This document shows positions 6,991 to 14,607 of a stretch of DNA of 30,633 nt, in pieces. Made by a program: the position numbers and the translations under genes. The notes beneath the pieces were generated by a model. The model was not told the origin of the DNA, searched no databases, and worked only from the letters and a program-made list of their open reading frames with translations. The first letter of the stretch is position 1. The number at the start of each line of letters is the position of its first letter. Where the stretch lies: the NCBI GenBank assembly GCA_964347945.1, contig CAYGAW010000090.1:1-30633 (forward strand), in the 5' to 3' direction. Source of the stretch: CAYGAW01 sp964347945 (GTDB lineage Bacteria > Chloroflexota > Anaerolineae > UBA7937 > B3-Chlor).

Positions 6991-9792
6991 ATGCGTGACA
7001 TGAGCACCAATCGAGTTCGCTACCGCAACTACTCACGAGCGAGAACCGAACCTCCGGAACGCCGTGGATGCCTGAGCTTCTTCGTTCAGGGATGCTATAC
7101 CTTCATTCTGGTCATCCTCCTCCTCTTCTCTATAGCGGTGGCCGGCGGCGCCACTGTGTACGCATATTACGCGCTCACCCTACCGCCGGCGGAGGAACTC
7201 GGCGCGCGTAGGCTCTTCATGAGCACCAAGATCTATGACCGCCACGGCCGGCTCCTTTATGAGGTCTTCGATCCCAACGCCGGCCGACGCACGGTTGTGC
7301 CGATCGCGGATATGCCCCAGCACCTGAAAGATGCCACCATCGCCACCGAGGACAAGACTTTCTACAAAAACCCAGGCTTCGATCCCTTGGCCATACTGAG
7401 GGCAGCACGACTCAACCTGACGGAAGGTGAGATAGTCTCAGGAGCCAGTACCATCACCCAGCAACTGGTGAAGAACGTCTTCCTTTCACCGGAGAAGACT
7501 TTCACGCGCAAGATACAGGAGGCGGTGCTAGCCCAAGAGATCACTCGACGATACAGCAAAGATGAGATCCTGCAGCTATACCTGAACGAGGTATACTACG
7601 GCAACATGGCCTACGGCATTGAGACTGCAGCGGACACGTACTTTGGCAAGTCCGCCCGTGAACTCACGCTGGCGGAAGCGTCTTTTCTTGCAGGCCTGCC
7701 TCAGTCGCCATCGATATACGACCCCTACACCAATTTGGAGGCAGCCAAAGATCGCCAGAAGGTAGTACTGGGCCTGATGGTCAAAGAGGGATACATCACG
7801 CGATCTGAGGCGGACGCAGCCTGGGCACAGGAATTGTACTTCGTCCCCCTGCGCGTGGATATGAAAGCCCCGCATTTCGTAGTCTACGTACGCAAACTCC
7901 TAGAGGAGAAGTATGGCACAGAGATGGCTTACCGAGGCGGTCTCCAGGTGCACACCACTCTGGACCTGGAAATGCAAGCCTTGGCTCAGGAGGTGGCGCG
8001 GGAGCGCGTAGCCGCCTTGGCAGACAGACATGTTAGCAACGCCGCTGTAGTGGCCATGGTCCCACAAACGGGGGAGGTCCTGGTCATGTTGGGGAGCATC
8101 GATTTCTGGAATGAGGCAATCGATGGTCAGGTGAACGTGGCCCTCGCGCTGCGACAGCCAGGCTCGTCCATCAAACCCGTCAACTACCTCGCCGCTTTCG
8201 AGAAGGGATGGACCCCTGCCACCCTTATCATGGACACAAAGACCGAATTCCCCAACTGGGAGGGACCACCGTATGTACCCAGGAACTACGACGGCAAGGA
8301 GCACGGGCCGGTCCTGCTGCGTCAAGCCCTGGCGTGCTCTTACAACATCCCTGCGGTGAAGACGCTGGAGTTCGTGGGTGTACCCACGATGATGGAAATG
8401 GCTCGGAGATTGGGTATCACAACGTTCACAGACCCGCAGCGGTATGGCCTGTCCCTGACACTGGGCGGAGGGGAGATCACGCTACTGGAGCACACAGCAG
8501 CATATGCCGTCATGGCCAACGGGGGGCTGCGCATTCCTCCAGTGGTCGTGCTGAGAATAGAGGACAGCAAAGGACGGCTGATCGAGCAGTACAGCCCCCC
8601 TGCGGGCCGGCAGGTCATCTCACCTCAACATGCATATCTCATCACCCACATTCTCTCGGACAACGAGGCACGCACTCCCGCCTTTGGCCCCAACAGCCCT
8701 CTTCGATTGTCGAGGCCTGCGGCCGCCAAGACAGGGACCACCGACGACTGGCGCGACAGCTGGACCGTGGGGTACACCCCCGACCTCGTGGTTGGCGTCT
8801 GGGTAGGAAACAGCGACAACACCCCTATGGATCATGTGGCTGGCTCCACGGGTGCGGGCCATATCTGGCACAATTTCATGGAGCGTGTCCTGGCCGAAAC
8901 ACCGCCGAAAGAGTTCCCGATCCCTCAGGGCTTAGTCACCGCCGAGATTTGCGCTCGGTCCGGGCAGGCACCTACAGAACTCTGCCCGGAGACGAAGATG
9001 GAACTATTCGTCGATGGCACAGCGCCCACCGCATCAGACAGTATCTACCAGAAGATTGGCATCTGCAAGGTGAGTGGCCAGAGGGCCACCGAGTTCTGCC
9101 CTCCCGAGGTAGTGGAGGAGAAATTCTTCGAGGTCTATCCCGACGAGTCCAGAGAGTGGGCCGAGCGAATAGGAAAACCTCAGCCGCCGAGAGAAGAGTG
9201 CGAAGTTCACGTACAACCGGCGATGGTGGGATTGACGCATCCTACCAACGGACAAGAGGTTGGAGGCACCGTAGATGTCTGGGGCTCTGCAGATATGACA
9301 GACTTCTCCCACTTCGCTGTGGAGTACGGAGTAGGACCCGAGCCCGTTGGCTGGGGAGCAGTCAGCGGGCCGCACCACGAGCCAGTACACAATGGTCTCC
9401 TGGGCCGCTGGCCGACGCAAGGGTTGGAGAATGGTCTTCACTCCTTACGAGTGGTGGTTTTCGATCAGGGCGGCCATAGCGCAGAGGCACGGGTGCACGT
9501 GACCGTGAACAACGTGTTCGCGACTCCCACCTTCACTCCGGTTCGAACGAGCACCCCGATACCGACTCGCACCCCTACCAGCACGCCCTGGCCCACACAC
9601 ACTCCTACCCCTACAATGAGCCCCCGACCAACGGACACCCCTACACCTCAGCCTACTGCAACCCCTACGCCGACTCCCACTGCCGCGCCAATCGAAACCG
9701 CCACCCCAACTCCCACGATGACGCCCACTGAGACCCCTACACCCACGCCCACCGAGGAGTCTGTCGAGACTCCCACGCCCACCCAGCAATGA
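6991..9792 (+). CDS. Class A penicillin-binding protein with Pro/Thr tail
   Basis: A bifunctional peptidoglycan synthase of 933 residues, anchored in the membrane with its enzymes outside. Order: basic N-terminus; one TM helix (about 33-60); GT51 glycosyltransferase with catalytic Glu120 in ATEDKTFY and the GASTITQQLVKN motif (151-162); transpeptidase with nucleophile Ser392 in SSIK (Lys395), SYN (450-452) and KTGT (580-583); a Cys-containing segment (about 650-720); a beta-sandwich-like domain (about 738-840); and a tail from about residue 845 made almost wholly of Thr-Pro repeats. Such tails are common on Chloroflexota exported proteins and probably act as a wall-spanning linker. Two starts nine bases apart (6991, 7000) cannot be separated, as neither has a good ribosome binding site. 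All catalytic residues are present. Confidence 0.93.
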   Translation: MRDMSTNRVRYRNYSRARTEPPERRGCLSFFVQGCYTFILVILLLFSIAVAGGATVYAYYALTLPPAEELGARRLFMSTKIYDRHGRLLYEVFDPNAGRRTVVPIADMPQHLKDATIATEDKTFYKNPGFDPLAILRAARLNLTEGEIVSGASTITQQLVKNVFLSPEKTFTRKIQEAVLAQEITRRYSKDEILQLYLNEVYYGNMAYGIETAADTYFGKSARELTLAEASFLAGLPQSPSIYDPYTNLEAAKDRQKVVLGLMVKEGYITRSEADAAWAQELYFVPLRVDMKAPHFVVYVRKLLEEKYGTEMAYRGGLQVHTTLDLEMQALAQEVARERVAALADRHVSNAAVVAMVPQTGEVLVMLGSIDFWNEAIDGQVNVALALRQPGSSIKPVNYLAAFEKGWTPATLIMDTKTEFPNWEGPPYVPRNYDGKEHGPVLLRQALACSYNIPAVKTLEFVGVPTMMEMARRLGITTFTDPQRYGLSLTLGGGEITLLEHTAAYAVMANGGLRIPPVVVLRIEDSKGRLIEQYSPPAGRQVISPQHAYLITHILSDNEARTPAFGPNSPLRLSRPAAAKTGTTDDWRDSWTVGYTPDLVVGVWVGNSDNTPMDHVAGSTGAGHIWHNFMERVLAETPPKEFPIPQGLVTAEICARSGQAPTELCPETKMELFVDGTAPTASDSIYQKIGICKVSGQRATEFCPPEVVEEKFFEVYPDESREWAERIGKPQPPREECEVHVQPAMVGLTHPTNGQEVGGTVDVWGSADMTDFSHFAVEYGVGPEPVGWGAVSGPHHEPVHNGLLGRWPTQGLENGLHSLRVVVFDQGGHSAEARVHVTVNNVFATPTFTPVRTSTPIPTRTPTSTPWPTHTPTPTMSPRPTDTPTPQPTATPTPTPTAAPIETATPTPTMTPTETPTPTPTEESVETPTPTQQ

Positions 9793-9863
9793 GCCTGGCC
9801 AGACGGTGTCTCCTCCTCGGCGCTGCTCGGCGTCAGCCGAGAGGCAAGAGGCTCTTTGCAGCA

Positions 9864-9892
9864 TTGACAGATGGCGCACTCTGCTCTATAAT
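9864..9892 (+). promoter_or_regulatory. Consensus sigma70-type promoter
   Basis: A perfect TTGACA (9864-9869) and perfect TATAAT (9887-9892) are 17 bp apart. The predicted start near 9899 is almost 300 nt ahead of the two-HTH gene, so the promoter drives a long structured leader or a separate small RNA. Confidence 0.75.
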
Positions 9893-9898
9893 GGTCAT

Positions 9899-10189
9899 TG
9901 AATGCACGTAGGCCACAAACCCACTATCATCGTCCTCTCGCCGCCGCCTTGGGCCAGGCACGCTGCATTCGAGATCTGAGTCCTGCTACTCGCGATCATT
10001 CTCAGTGATCCAGAGTAGTAGTCTCAGCACAGGCGAAGCGTTTCTGATTGGGCCAGCGTCGGATTGTCGCGGAGGGCGGATTCTCGTCCAGCTTTGACAG
10101 ACACGCCACGAAGTGGACGAGGGCTGATGGTAAGCGAACTCATCTCCTCCCCTGCGTGAGACCGGCCACGAGGTTCCTGCTCATAGGGG
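9899..10189 (+). ncRNA. Candidate structured leader or small RNA
   Basis: This stretch follows a consensus promoter and has no convincing ORF, but it folds well. One composite hairpin pairs CTGAG (9976-9980) with CTCAG (10023-10027), CTACTC (9986-9991) with GAGTAG (10013-10018) and GATCA (9994-9998) with TGATC (10006-10010). A second pairs CTCGTCCA (10083-10090) with TGGACGAG (10114-10121). I do not recognise RNase P, tmRNA, SRP, 6S or a known riboswitch. It could control the two-HTH gene whose ribosome binding site begins right after it, or be an independent RNA. Confidence 0.4.
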
Positions 10190-10195
10190 GTGACG

Positions 10196-10570
10196 ATGCA
10201 GCTCTATCGTGTGGGCGAAGTGGCGCAGATGTTCGATGTCCATCCCAACACTATCCGCAAATGGGTAGAAGCGAACATCCTCCGCCCTGTGAAGCTGCCC
10301 GGCAGCCAGTACAACCGCTTCACGGCCGAGGAGATAGACCGTCTGCGCCGGGAGATGGGGCTACCTGCCGATGAGATAGTGCAACTCTATCGCGTAGGGG
10401 AAGTGGCCAAGATGTTCGGTGTTCACCCCAACACGGTCCGCAAGTGGGCCAAGACAGGCATCCTCAGCCCCGTCAGGCTTCCCGGCAGCAACTACAGCCG
10501 CTTCACGCCCCAGCAGATCAATGGTCTTCGTTGCGAGATGGGGCTACCGCCCATCGAAGAGCAGGAATAG
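10196..10570 (+). CDS. Tandem MerR/excisionase-like HTH protein
   Basis: A 124-residue protein made of two copies of the same DNA-binding unit. Residues 2-56 and 64-117 align closely (YRVGEVAQMFDVHPNTIRKW against YRVGEVAKMFGVHPNTVRKW, then PGSxYxRFT and a Leu-Arg helix), the pattern of the MerR/excisionase-type winged helix. The repeat is also visible in DNA with a 186-nt period. A single chain could therefore bind a two-part operator without dimerising. There is no effector or catalytic domain. I chose the ATG at 10196, which AGGGGG precedes by 6 nt, over the GTG at 10190. It converges with the next gene across 13 bp. Its target is unknown; the structured leader upstream may be a site of self-regulation. 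Confidence 0.8.
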   Translation: MQLYRVGEVAQMFDVHPNTIRKWVEANILRPVKLPGSQYNRFTAEEIDRLRREMGLPADEIVQLYRVGEVAKMFGVHPNTVRKWAKTGILSPVRLPGSNYSRFTPQQINGLRCEMGLPPIEEQE

Positions 10571-10583
10571 GGGCGATGCCAGC

Positions 10584-11708
10584 CTATCCCGCGAATCTCA
10601 GGAGGGCGCCAATGCTGCCCAGCTCAGCGAGCTTCTCCTTGTTATCCCCTTGTACAAACCTGATCTCGCAGTTCTGCAGGAAGGCCTGGCTCACAGCATC
10701 TTCAACAATGTCTTCTGACGGCTCGGTCGTGGATGCGCAGAACGGGCAGGGTTCCACCACACAGAGCGAGCCGCAGCCGGTGCAACGCTGACCGGGGGCT
10801 CTGAAATCGGCACTGACCAGCAGCATCAGCACCTGCCGCTTCTGCAGTGCGTGGAGAGTATCCTCCAGTCCCGCCGCACCGAGGTTGCCCGTGTGAACCT
10901 CCCCCCTCAGCTTCTCGATGGACTCCCTATCGTAAGCCTCCCTCAGTTGCCTGGCGACGTCCAGAGTCTGTCCCTGCACCTCCTTCGGAGAGCTAACCAT
11001 CTCCATGGGAAAAGTGCCTGCCAGTCTCTCCTTGAGATAGGGATGAAGGTATTCCACGAACTCGCTCACCAGCTCGTCAGTCCCAGCGACGAAAAGCCGC
11101 CGGAATTCCTCCTGCTGTTGCAGAGCGAAGGTCTGGTCGGCAGTGTCCTTCAAGTGGTGCATGACGCGATCATTGTGATGCCGCTGATAGCGTGCCTGAG
11201 CCCACCCTCCCTGGTCGTGCCGGCCTGGTACCGCCCCGAAGATGTCGGATCGTTCCTCGACATCGGCCGGGTTGAGCAAGAAGATACGGGCTCTCCCCTT
11301 GCCGACGAGCACGGTACAGTAACGTTTGTACCGATTCAGCAGCTCAATCATTGGTCTCATCCGCGTAGCATGATCCACTGCCAGCAGCGGCCCAGCCTTG
11401 TCTGGCAGATGATAGAGCTTCCAGAGATCGACGGCGGAACAGGCGAAGATTGCGAGGCCCCCACTGCCCATCACCATCTCCTCCGTCGCCAAGCGTTCGA
11501 TGCGGGCCAAGTCTTCGGATACAGACTTCACCTGTGCACCGGTCCACTCTTCTTTGGCTGCCTGAGCTTCGTTGATCAAGTTCTTCAACCTGATGAGACT
11601 GCCTTCCTCCGCTGGTTCGCCTTTCTCCAGCGGGTAGTAGAAACTGCAGATCAAATTCTTGTCATCTCGATAGCTCGCCAACTCCCTCAGCTCTTCTCGG
11701 TCGAACAC
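10584..11708 (-). CDS. eRF1/Vms1-like (baeRF/VLRF1-type) protein
   Basis: A 374-residue cytosolic protein with the layout of the eRF1 superfamily. The middle domain has GGWAQARYQR at residues 167-176, the place of the GGQ loop of release factors; Vms1-like peptidyl-tRNA hydrolases also have a Gly-Gly loop with a shifted Gln, here Gln171. The C-terminal part (about 275-374) resembles the L7Ae-like third domain of archaeal/eukaryal release factors and ends with LGSIGALLRF. Inserted in it is a zinc ribbon, Cys309/Cys312 with Cys321/Cys324. No NIKS-like codon-reading motif is seen, so rescue of stalled ribosomes or tRNA cleavage is more likely than termination; this is inference. The GTG start at 11708 follows AAGGAGG by 7 nt. 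AmrS lies 15 nt upstream in the same direction. Confidence 0.75.
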   Translation of the reverse strand: MFDREELRELASYRDDKNLICSFYYPLEKGEPAEEGSLIRLKNLINEAQAAKEEWTGAQVKSVSEDLARIERLATEEMVMGSGGLAIFACSAVDLWKLYHLPDKAGPLLAVDHATRMRPMIELLNRYKRYCTVLVGKGRARIFLLNPADVEERSDIFGAVPGRHDQGGWAQARYQRHHNDRVMHHLKDTADQTFALQQQEEFRRLFVAGTDELVSEFVEYLHPYLKERLAGTFPMEMVSSPKEVQGQTLDVARQLREAYDRESIEKLRGEVHTGNLGAAGLEDTLHALQKRQVLMLLVSADFRAPGQRCTGCGSLCVVEPCPFCASTTEPSEDIVEDAVSQAFLQNCEIRFVQGDNKEKLAELGSIGALLRFAG

Positions 11709-11723
11709 TCACTTCCCTCCTTG

Positions 11724-12734
11724 CTACCTGCGAACGACAGCCAATTCTTGACCGCAAGAAGCACATCTATTCCTATCCAGATTGAGGGTGGTGTGATAGC
11801 CAACCCTGCCGATAGCGACCGCGCCACAAGACGGACAGAGGGTGTTCTCGTGAAGATTCCCTGGCACGTTCCCCACGTACACGTACCTGAGACCCACTTC
11901 TCCCCCGATCTCCGCCGCACGATGTATGCTGTCGATAGGGGTGCTTGGCCTGTTGCGCATCTTGTAGCGTGGGGTGAAGCGCGAGACGTGCCACGGCATG
12001 TCTAGGTCCACTCCAGCGATGAACTGAGCGATCTGCCGCAGTTCATCCTCGCTGTCGTTGAGTCCTGCGATCAGCAGAGTGGTCACCTCGACCCACACGC
12101 CTCGTTCATGCATGGCTTCGATGGTTTCCAACACGGGCTGTAGCCTGGCTCCGCACACTCGACGGTAGAATGCATCGTCGAAGCTCTTCAAGTCAACGTT
12201 CGCCGCATCCAGATAGGGGCTGATCGTCTCAAGTGCCTCAAGGGTCATGTAGCCGTTGGTCACGAAGATGTTCCTAATGTCTTCCTTCTGAGCCAGTTTC
12301 GCCGAATCGTAAGCATATTCGAAGAAAACGGTCGGTTCGGTGTACGTGTATGCGATACTGTCACAAGCATACCTCTTGGCCGCAGCTACAACCTGATCAG
12401 GGGGAAGCTCCTGCCCAGTCAGAGAGAACCCCTCCCTGGGAGCCTGTGAGATGTCAGCATTCTGGCAGAATCTACAGCGAAAGTTGCAGCCGACGGTGGC
12501 TATGGAGAAACTCCGCGTGCCAGGGAGGAAATTGTATATTGGCTTCTTCTCGATGGGGTCCACGTGCGCTGCGATGGCCTCAGCATACACTAAGGTGTAG
12601 AGCGCTCCCTCCACATTCTGACGGACCCCGCAGATACCCAGGCGGCCCGGCTTTATGGTGCAGCGATGGGCACAGAGAGAGCAGCGAACAAGACCGTCAT
12701 CCAGTTTCGTGTAGAGCATAGCTTCCTTGCGCAT
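11724..12734 (-). CDS. amrS: AmrS-type radical SAM enzyme
   Basis: A 336-residue radical SAM protein of the AmmeMemoRadiSam (AmrS) / PflA-like family. The N-terminus has CSLCAHRC and LGICGVR (residues 18-37), typical of AmrS; the 4Fe-4S motif CNFRCRFC follows with Cys83, Cys87 and Cys90; and the C-terminus has two Cys pairs (CPSC and CASC) that form a likely zinc ribbon. Length is normal. AmrS is often encoded near Memo and AMMECR1 proteins, which have no copy in this window, and its physiological reaction is not firmly known. The start at 12734 is preceded by AAGGAG with 5-nt spacing and lies 38 nt inside the upstream DUF72 gene, so the two are probably translationally coupled. Confidence 0.88.
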   Translation of the reverse strand: MRKEAMLYTKLDDGLVRCSLCAHRCTIKPGRLGICGVRQNVEGALYTLVYAEAIAAHVDPIEKKPIYNFLPGTRSFSIATVGCNFRCRFCQNADISQAPREGFSLTGQELPPDQVVAAAKRYACDSIAYTYTEPTVFFEYAYDSAKLAQKEDIRNIFVTNGYMTLEALETISPYLDAANVDLKSFDDAFYRRVCGARLQPVLETIEAMHERGVWVEVTTLLIAGLNDSEDELRQIAQFIAGVDLDMPWHVSRFTPRYKMRNRPSTPIDSIHRAAEIGGEVGLRYVYVGNVPGNLHENTLCPSCGAVAIGRVGYHTTLNLDRNRCASCGQELAVVRR

Positions 12735-13479
12735 CGCCTCTCCTTACCAAATCCTCCAACAGCTGCCCCAACTGCCAAGCGTTCTCCACAGCGTATGCAT
12801 AGGCGTCGTTATTGAAGTAGATGTAGGCATCCAATCCCTGTTCCAACAACTGGTCAACACGCGTCGCCAAGTCGCGCAATTGCTGTTCGTCGTAACTCCC
12901 GGAGTACTTGACGCCAACTCCGTGCATTCTCACGTACACAATAGCACCGGTGATGGGGAACGGACAAGGAAAGTCGGGAAGGCTGATGTGGCAAAAGGCC
13001 ACTTGCTTCTCCCTCAAGAGCTCGAGGATTCTTTCACAGTGCCAGCTGTGGTGTCGAAACTCGATCACATGGTGCAGGTCGCCGGGCAGCAGGTTCAAGA
13101 AGTCAGCAAGGCGTTCCTCATCGAGATGGAGATTCGGAGGCAGTTGATACAGAATGGGCCCCAACTTGCGTCCTAGCAACCTAGCTCGTTGCAGGAACCT
13201 GTCGAGGGCTTCTTCAGTTCGGCGCAGCTTCCGGAGATGTGTGATGCTGCGAGGGGCCTTCATAGCGTACACAAACTGCGTCGGGCCCTGTTCTCGCCAG
13301 CGCAGGAAAGTCTTCTTCGCAGGCAATCGATAGAAGGAATAGTTGATCTCGACAGTGGGGAAATGGGCAGAGTAGTGACTGAACCACTCGCGCGGAGGCA
13401 TGTCGGCAGGATAGAAGAGGCCGCGCCAATGGTTATAGCTCCAGCCCGAGGTACCGACGTGGAAGCTGCCTCTGCTCAC
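12697..13479 (-). CDS. DUF72 family protein (YecE-like)
   Basis: A 260-residue TIM-barrel-like protein of the DUF72 family. The N-terminus FHVGTSGWSYNHWRG, then FPTVEINYSFYRLP, the KAPRSITH segment, the VIEFRHHSW strand and the C-terminal YIYFNNDAYAYAVENAW are all family hallmarks, and the length is normal. The enzymatic role of DUF72 is not established. The GTG start at 13479 carries AAGGA too close to the codon, so the exact start is uncertain, but the homology begins within a few residues of it. It overlaps amrS by 38 nt, which suggests that the two form one unit. Confidence 0.88.
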   Translation of the reverse strand: MSRGSFHVGTSGWSYNHWRGLFYPADMPPREWFSHYSAHFPTVEINYSFYRLPAKKTFLRWREQGPTQFVYAMKAPRSITHLRKLRRTEEALDRFLQRARLLGRKLGPILYQLPPNLHLDEERLADFLNLLPGDLHHVIEFRHHSWHCERILELLREKQVAFCHISLPDFPCPFPITGAIVYVRMHGVGVKYSGSYDEQQLRDLATRVDQLLEQGLDAYIYFNNDAYAYAVENAWQLGQLLEDLVRRGDAQGSYALHETG

Positions 13480-13529
13480 TCCTTGGCCCTGTATCCGCCC
13501 AGCAGGAAGTCTTACAAGTCTACTGGTAC

Positions 13530-14579
13530 CTAACCCCGTGGCAGGAAACCCACAGGGTTGCGTTTCACTCCACCTTGCCGAATCTCAAAATGAAGATGGG
13601 GACCCGTGGAACGGCCCGTGCTGCCCAACAGCCCTATGACCTGCCCCCTCTGCACCCCTTGGCCTGCCATGACTCGAATCTCGCTCAGGTGAGCATACAA
13701 CGTTTCGAACCCGTTGCCGTGATTGACGATGATGTAGTTGCCGTAGCCTCCCATCCAACCTGTTGCCGCTACGTAGCCGGTGTCAGACGTATAGATGGGA
13801 GCTCCCCTCACCCCGCCTATGTCAATGGCCTGGTGTCCCAGCCAGTAGCTCTGGGTAAGATACCCGCTGGCTGGCCACATGAAGTTGCCGCTACCCTGCG
13901 GAGCATTGGCCGGCGGTGGAGCCGTGGCATACACGTATCTGGGGGTCACAGGCCTTGTGCCCCCTGGCACCACTAGCCTTTCCCCAACCCGGAGTTGGTA
14001 GGGCTCGGACAAGTCATTGTACTGGCACTCGACGATGACCGATGGCTCCACCCTATATCGCTGTGCAATACTGTCCAGAGTATCGCCTGCCTTTACCTCG
14101 TGGTATGCCCCGTCCATCGGCAAGACGAAAAGCTCTTGTCCCACGATAATGTAGTCGGGCCAAGTCTCCAGTTCCGGGTTGGACCACAGAATGGTTTCAG
14201 GGCGAAGGCCGAAACTCTCTGCAATCTTCCAGACGTTGTCCCCAGGCTGGACGGCATAGACGATGACGCCTTGGCGACCCCTCTCCGGGATAATGGTTAT
14301 GGGGGCCGCCCCCCTGACGAGATAGTCTGGGTTGTCCTGCCCACCCGTACCCCAGGAGACGAGGGTGACTTCTTCTCCCGGAGCCTTGCGCAGCTCGAAT
14401 ATCTCACCCCTCCTCAGCTCTTCGACCCCAAACCCGCCACCGTAGAGCACTGCAGCGATCACCAGGATAAGTGCGAGATGAGAAGCGTGGCGCGACAGGA
14501 TCGACTCATCGGTTCTGAACCAAAGAATCAGCGAGGATAGTACCCGTTGAATCCCACCTTCACGAGAAAGCCCACCCAT
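13530..14579 (-). CDS. LysM-M23 peptidoglycan endopeptidase
   Basis: A 349-residue membrane-anchored protein acting outside the cell. After a short cytosolic segment, a TM helix spans about residues 33-50. Two LysM domains (about 107-153 and 159-205, with QPGDNVWKIA and KAGDTLDSIA) bind glycan strands; a Pro-rich linker follows; then comes a complete M23 domain (about 235-345) with His249 and Asp253 (HxxxD), His297 and the His328-Leu-His330 motif, so the zinc site looks intact. It probably cleaves peptide cross-links, or regulates another hydrolase. The gene lies 28 nt downstream of rho and is likely co-transcribed with it. Its start has only a weak, distant AAGGGGG, so expression may depend on read-through from rho. 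Confidence 0.93.
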   Translation of the reverse strand: MGGLSREGGIQRVLSSLILWFRTDESILSRHASHLALILVIAAVLYGGGFGVEELRRGEIFELRKAPGEEVTLVSWGTGGQDNPDYLVRGAAPITIIPERGRQGVIVYAVQPGDNVWKIAESFGLRPETILWSNPELETWPDYIIVGQELFVLPMDGAYHEVKAGDTLDSIAQRYRVEPSVIVECQYNDLSEPYQLRVGERLVVPGGTRPVTPRYVYATAPPPANAPQGSGNFMWPASGYLTQSYWLGHQAIDIGGVRGAPIYTSDTGYVAATGWMGGYGNYIIVNHGNGFETLYAHLSEIRVMAGQGVQRGQVIGLLGSTGRSTGPHLHFEIRQGGVKRNPVGFLPRG

Positions 14580-14607
14580 GCAGTTAGCCTGTACGACCCC
14601 CTTGATC

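Noticed and set aside
8208..9479. 423-codon plus-strand frame inside the PBP gene
   Set aside because: It is an out-of-frame shadow of the transpeptidase domain with Arg/Ser/His-rich low-quality composition.
9899..10189. RNase P RNA, tmRNA or SRP RNA
   Set aside because: None of the universally conserved segments of these RNAs is present.
10851..12005. 384-codon plus-strand frame
   Set aside because: It is antisense to the eRF1-like and amrS genes, whose motifs are unambiguous; its translation shows no domain.
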